A stretch of 64,000 bases of DNA from Platerodrilus igneus (lineage: Eukaryota > Arthropoda > Insecta > Coleoptera > Lycidae): contig JARFIW010000881.1 of the NCBI GenBank assembly GCA_036346225.1, positions 1,589,001 through 1,653,000 of the forward strand. The letters run 5' to 3'. The position numbers and the translations under genes are program-made. Below are positions 55,690-64,000 of this stretch, piece after piece (the first letter of the stretch is position 1; each line of letters begins with the position of its first letter). Under the pieces are notes generated by a model. That model saw only the letters and a program-made list of their open reading frames with translations, ran no database searches and was not told where the DNA came from.

Positions 55690-57861
55690 TGTAGTGTTCT
55701 CTTGGGGTTCTCTTAAAGTGCAGTACAACCGTTACATCTTAGGGTTAGACTTATAATGTTTTTATTCTATATTAGTTCTTAACTGCTAAAATAATTATGG
55801 AATTATGCTTACTTAATAAATCCAATTACACCTAGCCTAGAGTTCGTTGCACATGTACTTCCTATTGATTGTCTTACTGTACAATTCTGCACTTTGCACT
55901 TCCTATAATAAGTCACTCACCTTTTAAAGGCATAAAACTTAATTCAATATAATAACTATAAATTATTAGGATATTCGGCTATTACACCATCACAGGGTTC
56001 TAAAGTCCCAGGTTGTTTTTCTGGAGGGGGGCGGTATTTATCCACCCTCAGCTTTACTTCTTGAAGCGTGTCACATGCCTTTTTGCGTATATTTTAGCAT
56101 GTTACATTTGTGCTTGGCACTAATAGCATATAAACGCTTATACCTACATTTAAATATAAAATTACTCTCTTTATTATATAATAATATATTCTCTATAAAA
56201 ATTTATCTCGCACAATTCTGGATTATTAGTTTTAATCCACAAGTTACTAATTTGTTTACATAGTATTATAATTATATTTATATGAAATTTTACTATTGGT
56301 TATTTCTGAAGTGATTATTCCAAAAGCACAACTGGTGTGGTTCTAATTCTGTATTATAATTATATCTACATGAAATTTTCCTATTGGGTATTTTTGAAGT
56401 GTTTATTCCAAAAGCACAACTGGTGTGGTTCTAAATTCTGTATTATTGAGAATAATCACTAGAGATCGTCCATCGCGAAGATGGCCGAAAATAATTTATT
56501 TGAAGTGTCAAATTTTCATTTCTCTGATATCTGATTGCTTATCTGGCACTGTTGAGCATTTTTGATTTGAACTTCTACTTTGCTTAATGTGCTTACCTGG
56601 TATGTAAATTTTCAAATCATAAATCCTAAATTAACATTTAAATATATTTCTAGATGTGTTGTATAATGGATGAAGAAGTTGTTTATTCGTTAAGCCCATC
56701 AAATATTTATACAGATGGTAAGAAATTAATAGATTAATTTTTCTTTGCACCTCGTGTTAAATTTTCACTTTTGTAACACAACTGAATTTTTTAGGGCGCT
56801 CCGGTTTATCCTCCGGTTTGTGCTCCGGTAACATATGCTGCTACCTTATGTTCCGACTACCTGTGTTTTAGTCACCGTTGTTACGGGCGACGTGTTTCCC
56901 TCATTCAGATTTCTACATGGAAAAGTTGCTCGTGTTTTTGCACAACCAGATGATGTAAAATAAATACTCATTACAAGAATTTTATATTTTATTTCTTTCT
57001 ACCTTACCTATTGCCGCTCAGTTATTATCTTATTGAAAAATATCTACAAGTTTAATTTTATGGAACAGAAGTCTGTTAAAGACAACATTTGATGTCGACT
57101 ACTCCAGGAGATCCTCCAACGCAGGATGTCTCAGTTTCCTGGATATTGAAGGATTCCTATAAATTAAGTAACTTAGTATTAGTTCAGTTACTGATACTAC
57201 AGGTATGGAGATTAAAACTTTTACCTTACCGTTTTCTGTTAAAATAAAGAGGCCTAACCTCTATTTAAAATTGTCTTTGTCACTACAAATATTTTGTTTT
57301 AATTATTAATTGCGTTTTACTTATCTTAAAGTTTTGATAATTAATTACATTTTACTTATCTTAAATGATTTCAAATATAATTCTCTAATACATAACCTAA
57401 AAATATGTAAACATTCGAACTTCATGAAGCTTCTTATGGTGAAAAGGTTTATTACTTGAACTTTCATTTCATGTGCATTAGTTACATGACATTATTACAA
57501 TTATGATCACTTTTTGATTTACTACCGCATTAAGTAATATTTAGAGTTTCTCAACAGAGATTATTTATTTTGACTTCTCTATAGAAATTTTCTCGTGTAC
57601 ATTTATTAAATATGTGAATTATATCATGTTAAAATATATAGCGATGTCTACTATGTTAATGACACAAGCGTATATCTTATACATGCCTTTGGAATTGTAA
57701 TAATCGAGTATTAATATACATATTTTGTCATATTTCTTTATCGTGTTTTAACTTTTATTTCTCTAAGTTATTTTACAGTTGTGTAAACAAGTGTCTTGAT
57801 ATTTAAATCTTTAACATTCAGATATTCTCTAAATATTCACCTTACCCTGTGATTTCAAGTC
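55690..57861 (-). other. ~2.15-kb gag/NC insertion or intron, copy B
   Basis: Inverted counterpart of 45605-47755, including the tandem CCACACCAGTTGTGC-type repeats (56320-56450) and the GC-rich box near 56020-56040. Confidence 0.5.
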
Positions 57862-58915
57862 TCATGCAGCCTCCAAAACCATATAGGTCGATGCAAGCTG
57901 TGCCGAAGTATTTCTTATACTTCGTCGTGCAATTACTCTTTTTATAACATCGAGAAAAGAGTAAGGTGCACGCGAACGACATAAATCTTTGAAGTGAGCT
58001 AAGGAAGAAATGTGTTGTAACGCTAGACGTTCGGAAAAATAAGGATTTAAATTTCTGCGCAACTGATCGATAATTTCAAATTCTGAAGGTTTACTATCAA
58101 GTCTACTATAAAAGGCTTCTATTGAGGTAATAAAGGAAATTACATTTTCGTCAGGTCCTTGGGTTCGATTTCGATATCTCATTCCAAAGGTCGGTAATAT
58201 AACCATTGTTTAGGAAGTCGCGTTTTAAACACGCAACTAATTCCTCCCAGGTAGAAATCTGATCACTAACGTTACGGTACCAGATCAACGCAGAATCAGA
58301 AAACAATTCACCCGCTGAAACAAATAAATCCTGGTCGGTACATTTGCGTGAGATTCTGAAATCGTTAATTCTGTCAAGGAAAGACATTAAAGAAATTTGA
58401 GTGTCGTAACCTTGAAAAGTTAAACCCCATTTATAAACAGGTATAGATTTTCCTAATGGTGGAACTGGAGAAATTACGAGATTTGATAACGATATAGATA
58501 TATCCGTATCTGCATTTGGATTGAGTCTCTCAAGAAGTGTTCCTTCCAGTAACAAGATATCCGATAAGAAAGTTTGTTTGGCTTGGTTCGTTTGTTCATT
58601 GTCAAATAAACACAACAACTCTATACGCTGCTTAAGGTGAATTATACGGGAAACCAGACGTTTTAATTCAATTTTACTTGGGCCGAGATCAATTTTGTTT
58701 ATTATATTAGTTATATATTCAAGGGATTGCTTAATTTCAGACACATTTTGCGTTAAATCGGAAACAATTTTTTTAGAAATAAGTAGGCCTTTTGTTTCTT
58801 GGGCTAGTATGGCTTTAAGTTGCAATCGTCTATCATTTTGATTAGACCCGGGGGTAATGTTTCTACATTCAATTTCGTAAATCAGCTCCAAAAACTTAAA
58901 ATGTGTAATATTCAT
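57862..58915 (-). pseudogene. Gypsy 3 gag, copy B (longest frame)
   Basis: 254 uninterrupted codons from MNITHFKFLELIYEIECRNI (58915) to the shared frameshift near 58160; the C-terminal part (58206-57862) is open in another frame. The N-terminal ~80 residues are predicted helical (LLISKKIVSDLTQNVSEIKQ). The capsid part includes KWGLTFQGYDTQISLMSFLD and TWEELVACLKRDFLNNGYIT. Copy A has two more frameshifts in the same part, so B is nearer the parent. The Met at 58915 matches A's 44560 and is the likely native start. Confidence 0.83.
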
Positions 58916-59917
58916 TTTGAAATAATATTTGAGACAAAAGTATACAAAATATGCGATACTATAGTAATTCAGAAGATAATAAACGGTATACCAAGCATCA
59001 ATTCGTTACGTTAAATTTATTTAAATGCAAAATCTTTTTTTAAAGAGGCATTTATAGGTTACAGCTGTTTAAATCACTAAGGAAACACGTTTTGAATGAT
59101 AAGAGGGCAAGATAGTGTTTAATGAAAGAAATACATCACGGTTAAGTTAATATAACACCTTAAAAGACACTAAAAACTCAGTTAATTAAAAAATCTATAT
59201 TTGAATATGGAATTTTTGTTTATGTAGGTAATTGTGAATTGTACTTAATGATTTCGGTTATAAAAAGACACTCAAAATTATGGAAAGATACATTATATGT
59301 GTTATTTAACAAATACAATAAGATTCCGTTACTCTAACGCTTTAAGAGATATTCTAAAAGGTCAATTAATTACGTTAAATGTTTTTAAACACATGGTTTC
59401 CTTTAAAAGTAATTTGTAAATCATAATTAAATATCTGAATTATATAGAAAATACTTTTAAAATGTTATCCAAAGAAGACAGTGTTTAATCGCAATTTAAA
59501 ACCCTTTTAAAGTCCAAAAACAAGCAATAGTTATGTATAATGTAATATAAAATAGATAACTTTTCTAATAAACAATGAATAAAGCATAAATTAATAAATT
59601 ACTTATATTTAGATGTACTTACTTGTGGAATTTGAAAGTAAAGTTATGTTGTGAACAGCCACTCCTAAAAAACTTGTAGCTCTATTTAAAAAACAAACTA
59701 TGCAGTTAAATAAGATAATTCAAGTTAAAAAAGGTACACTACATTTAAAGTTGCAAGAAAATTAATTAAACTCACAAAACAGTTTTAGAGCATAAGCTAT
59801 GAATTTCAATAGCCCAAAATGGCGGCTTATATTCAGTTACCATAACAACTGGCTTGTCATCTTAGGAATTTAGTGAGTTTCAAAGTACCAACATAAATTT
59901 TATGGTCAATAAATATT

Positions 59918-62900
59918 GAAAAAACTTGCATAAATTTAGCTGAGGATAATCAAATATATGTAACGGGTTCCTTTAAATTAAAAATTCGAGTAGAATCACT
60001 TGAACGTGAGGTTCCATTTTTGATTGTACCTACATTAGCTTATCCTTTCCTACTAGGTGTAGACTTTTGCAAACTTTTAATTTGTCGCTTTATTTCTAAG
60101 ATTTTCAAGGTGAACTTCTCTTAAAACAAATCCTATGCATCTGCAGGAATATCTAATAAAATTTCTCTTACCGATTCCCAAAATGTAATTCTTAACTCTA
60201 CAATTGACAAATTTCGTAAACTTAATACCTCTGAACTTGGTTGCGTTACTACTGCAACACATGTTATCTCTACAGGTGATGCCCTCCTTTTAAGCAACTG
60301 ATTGTGCAGCCCTCACTTGGATAAATAACTTAAAACAACCCGTAGGTCGTTTGGCAAGATGGAACTTGCGTATCTCTCAATTCACCTAGGACGTTAGGCA
60401 TAGGCCTGGCAAATTAAATATCGTGTCTGATGCCCTATCTCGTGATATTGTCTCTTAACCTTCCAAATCTAATTTCTGATACTTGGTACCTTAATATGAT
60501 TAAAAAAGTTTCTGATAATCTCGATAAATTTCCTACCTTTCGTGTAACCAACAATAGATTATATAAATTTGTATCTCCTTCGCCTCATAAAATATCTAAC
60601 ATTCCTGAATGTAAACTTGTCGTCCCTACCGCTAACCGCAGTGAAGTGCTTAAATTGTGTCATGATGATCCCATAGCTGCCCATCTTGGCGTTACAAAAA
60701 CTCTCGCTAAAATATCTGAATTATATTATTGGCCCACACTAAAACAATCTGTCTGTCGGTATATTAGGAACTGTTAAATTTGTGGTTTTAATAAGAGCTC
60801 ACAAGAGGCTCGTTCTGGCTTAATGGGTACCTTTAAACGTGTATCTTATCCCTTTCAATTAATATCACTCGTCTTATTAGGACTTCTCCCCCGATCGAAA
60901 AAAGGTAACCAATATCTTTTAGTTGTCATCGATTGGTTTTCTAAATTTGTTATGGTGCAACCCTTACGTAAAGCTACATCTGCTGCTATAATTAAATTTC
61001 TAGAGCAAAATGTATTTCTTATCTTTGGTGTTCCTCAGATTATTCTTTGTGCCAATGGGGCACAATTTATCTCTAAAGATTTTCAAAATTTCGTTAAGAA
61101 TTACAAAGTACAAAAAAATTTGGTTTAACGCAAAATACCATCCTCAAGTAAACCCTACCGAAAGAGTAAATAGAGTTTTAATTACCGCTATCTCTTCCTA
61201 TATTGATTCAGACCATACTACACGGGATGAAAATATTTTAAAATTGCCCAAGCTTTGCGTACATCTAAACACGAAGCAACCCAATTCACTCCGTCATTTC
61301 TTGTTTTTGGAAGATATACCCCAATTGATGGGAGTTATTATGGTTTAGTTCCTGACGATACTAACGTAATTAAATTTGACGATAAAGTACGCTGGGATAA
61401 AGACCAACAATCATTACCTTCTATCTTTAATGTTGTTAGAAAAAATTTCTTAAAAGCTTACGAAAAGAGTAAGGACCACTATAACTTACGTAAACGAAAT
61501 ATCTCCTTCGCCTTAGGCGAACAAGTTTGGAAAAGGAATTATGTCTTATCGGATGCATCTAAGAAATTTTCTTCAAAATTAGCCCCTAAATTCATCTTTT
61601 GTAAGGTCACTCGTGTCATTAGTCCCCTTATCTATAAACTTCAAGATGCTGAAGGAAAACGCCAAGGCAGGTGGCATATTAAAGACTTTAAGCCATTCTC
61701 TGCTGACCCAAATGCTTGCTAAGATTTTCACGTTCCTTTCCCCTCACGATTTACCTAATATTTTTTTGTCTCACCATCAATTAGTAACTATAATTACTTA
61801 TTCCCCCTCGTGTACAGTATATACCTTTTACACGTTAAACTTACTTACCTTAAATTAGCTATCTTTTTCCTTTTGGTTGACTTTTCCCTAAACCTACCGT
61901 TAGATATATATATATCATTTTACTCTGTAGATTCCCCAGTATAACTCTGTCGCTTCATTAATTAATCCTCGAACTTTTCCTACAGCATATTATTTGGTTT
62001 TTAGTATTTTTCTTACATCGTTTAATTGTGTGGTAATTGTCGTAACTTTGGTTGTAATGACTCATTGAATTTTTATGATTGGTTTTAGCTGATGTTTAGA
62101 GTAAATGCTTTCTTCTTTGGGCTCACATAGAGCCGCGGCCTATGCCATTGTAAAAATAGTTTATATTCGCAGTTGCAAAAACTTGGATTTTCTATTCCAT
62201 GTGTTTTCCTCTGAATTATTACAGTCGCCCACATTATCCGAGACTATTATTTCTTTCTTTTCCTACTAAATCACCATAACTTATATACATTTTTTTCGTT
62301 GTTTTTATTGAACTTTGTGGTGAGGTGCTATTGCTTTTATTGATATCTTATCAAATTTTCGGTTGTTTTAGCATATTGGGACAGTGTGTCTGTATTTAAT
62401 TGCTTATAATTAGGCATCTTTGTGTGTTTAGGGTGTTACCGTTTTAAAAAATTACCTTGAAACAGTTTGTTTCCGTGTGAATGTATCTGTAATGATACTT
62501 TTAAGTTGTCGTGTCAACTTTTGTCTGATTTTCTTATCATAGTGGATGCACTCGTTAGGAAAATTATCGTACTAGTTCTCTTAAGAGTCTAGTGAATTTT
62601 GTTAACTTATGATTTACCTTAACTCGTCGAATTAATATCGCAGGTGGTCCTTCAAACCGATCTGTGTTTTAATAGGGACAACCCTCTACCTTCTCTCGGA
62701 CGCTTGTCCAAAAACTCTACTTTTTCTTATCCTACTGTCTCCGTTTCTGCCTTATCTTTCCTTCGGTGGACCTGTTCTCGTCCCGGAACACCCGTCTGCC
62801 ACATAAGAGTGATGTTCCCTCATTCCGGGCTACTGACTACATTAGCTGGTTGAGTAGTGCTTTGCTATCCACCTTTTTCTGTCTCTTTAGCTCAATGCGA

Positions 62901-63092
62901 GCCCTTCCTCTATTTTTTTTTCTATCTGGAAGTGCCTCTTATGCATTCCGAATACCCATCTCCCTCTTTCTACCGTTCCTATTTCTACTGCCTTTTTATT
63001 TCCGTCAGTCACCGTGTGGTTGCGCGGAGGGTTTTTACAGACGCTCGGACCACGTCTCTGGGAATCTTTCGTGAGGTCATGCGGTGCCGCTG
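59918..63092 (+). repeat. Copy C (plus, 3.18 kb, matches 48418-51592 of A)
   Basis: Begins inside the protease region (GAAAAAACTTGCATAAATTT, matching A at 48418) and runs to the second palindrome centre. It lacks gag and the insertion. Confidence 0.92.
60430..61722 (+). pseudogene. Gypsy 3 integrase, copy C
   Basis: Open pieces 60430-60777 (zinc domain and RNase H end), 60823-61128 (core) and 61255-61722 (C-terminal 155 codons). Same stop after YIRNC, same C-A-N-G and S-L-V-L-L-G. Agrees with B rather than A at several substitutions (QNVFLIFGV, GSYYGLVPDD). The upstream region 59930-60430 carries the protease end and the RT deletion scar. Confidence 0.82.
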
Positions 63093-63143
63093 TGTGAGTG
63101 CATGTATATATATATATATATATATATATACATGCACTCACAC
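63092..63143. repeat. Perfect palindrome at the C/D centre
   Basis: GTGTGAGTGCATG, 13 TA units (63105-63130), CATGCACTCACAC. Same junction sequence as at 51593-51638, axis 63117.5. Confidence 0.92.
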
Positions 63144-63288
63144 ATTCACACACTGATACATACCTTTACTGTTAGCGCTCATGTGCGCTGACAGCGGCAC
63201 CGCATGACCTCACGAAAGATTCCCAGAGACGTGGTCCGAGCGTCTGTAAAAACCCTCCGCGCAACCACACGGTGACTGACGGAAATGA

Positions 63289-63322
<34 letters not shown>

Positions 63323-63477
63323 GCACTCACACATTCACACACTGATACATACCTTCACTGTTAGCGCTCATGTGCGCTGACAGCGGCACCAGATGACCTC
63401 ACGAAAGATTCCCAGAGACGTGGTCCGAGCGTCTGTAAAAACCCTCCGCGCAACCACACGGTCACTGACGGAAATGA

Positions 63478-63513
<36 letters not shown>

Positions 63514-63667
63514 GCACTCACACATTCACACACTGATACATACCTTCACTGTTAGCGCTCATGTGCGCTGACAGCGGCACCGCATGACCTCACGAAAGAA
63601 TCCCAGAGACGTGGTCCGAGCGTCTGTAAAAACCCTCCGCGCAACCACACGGTGACTGACGGAAATG
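63132..63667 (-). repeat. Satellite unit, three tandem copies with (TA)n between
   Basis: Units start at 63132, 63321 and 63512; the ~157-bp body is followed by (TA)n of ~30 bp (63289-63319, 63479-63510), giving a 189-191 bp period. The last unit runs into arm D without TA, as in arm B. Confidence 0.9.
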
Positions 63668-64000
63668 AAAAGGCAGTAGAAATAGGAACGGTAGAAAGAG
63701 GGAGATGGGTATTCGGAATGCATAAGAGGCACTTCCAGATAGAAAAAAAAATAGAGGAAGGGCTCGCATTGAGCTAAAGAGACAGAAAAGGTGGATAGCA
63801 AAGCACTACTCAACCAGCTAATGTAGTCAGTAGCCCGGAATGAGGGAACATCACTCTTATGTGGCAGACGGGTGTTCCGGGACGAGAACAGGTCCACCGA
63901 AGGAAAGATAAGGCAGAAACGGAGACAGTAGGATAAGAAAAGTAGAGTTTTGGACAAGCGTCCGAGAGAAGGTAGAGGGTTGTCCTATTAAAACACAGAT
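63572..64000 (-). repeat. Arm D (start of another inverted copy)
   Basis: Matches 51846-52270 of arm B and is the reverse complement of the end of C. It continues beyond the window. Confidence 0.88.

Larger units (their letters stand above)
51846..59923 (-). repeat. Palindrome arm B (8.08 kb, inverted copy of A)
   Basis: Inverted copy of 43550-51592 with the same gene order read on the minus strand. It ends at ...AATATTGAAAAA, where copy C begins with an overlap of GAAAAA. Confidence 0.92.

Noticed and set aside
43550..64000. CRISPR-like or bacterial repeat array
   Set aside because: Repeats are long arms and a 157-bp satellite with TA linkers, without regularly spaced unique spacers, and the setting is eukaryotic.

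Overview
This window reads as repeat-rich, AT-rich nuclear DNA from an arthropod, most likely an insect; the order cannot be fixed from the sequence. Reasons: abundant (TA)n tracts, an intron with GT..AG borders, and a mixture of decayed insect-type transposable elements (Penelope-like, Ty3/gypsy including a 17.6/TED-like type, BEL/Pao, endonuclease/RT LINE, BED-finger hAT, IS630/mariner-like). I found no convincing intact host gene. Almost every recognisable coding stretch belongs to a mobile element and carries frameshifts, stops or deletions.

Layout. 0.4-1.2 kb: tails of a hAT and an IS630/mariner-like transposase (minus). 2.5-4.45 kb: Penelope-like retroelement (minus) with RT, GIY-YIG endonuclease and a hammerhead-ribozyme-like motif in its terminal repeat. 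6.66-11.3 kb: Ty3/gypsy element 1 (minus), followed on its 3' side by a pyrimidine-rich tract. 11.55-15.4 kb: a hAT element bounded by the 8-bp duplication GTTTTGAA and inserted inside a LINE remnant, with GC-rich subterminal blocks. 19.39-26.6 kb: gypsy element 2 (minus) with two LTR pieces, a PBS, a small membrane-protein ORF, gag, protease, RT, RNase H and integrase; its gag is split by a 5'-truncated LINE insertion. 28.2-29.0 kb: an unidentified decayed coding region. 30.0-31.1 kb: BEL/Pao integrase remnant (plus). 31.7-32.2 kb: LINE remnant (minus). 35.31-41.35 kb: a ~6-kb element with ~0.5-kb terminal inverted repeats around one long, intron-containing, frameshifted gene that joins zinc-finger-like ends to a PIN/XPG-like acidic core; this is the best candidate for a poorly described transposon type. 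42.35-42.47 kb: a 52-bp-arm hairpin.

43.55-64.0 kb is dominated by one duplicated sequence. Arm A (plus, 43550-51592) is followed by its inverted copy B (51846-59923), giving an 8-kb-arm palindrome around a (TA)n core. Copy C (plus, 59918-63092) repeats the right part of A, and D (from ~63572) starts a second palindrome that leaves the window. Each copy holds part of a third gypsy-like element that has gag, zinc knuckles, protease and integrase but has lost nearly all of RT/RNase H, and whose integrase lacks two of the three catalytic acids. The lesions are shared by all copies, so the copying is younger than the decay, or the repeat structure is partly an assembly product. The palindrome centres carry a ~157-bp satellite unit alternating with (TA)n.

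Nothing here suggests genes working together as a host pathway. The biology is of nested, decaying mobile elements: LINE into gypsy 2, hAT into LINE, and an amplified defective gypsy in palindromic arrangement.
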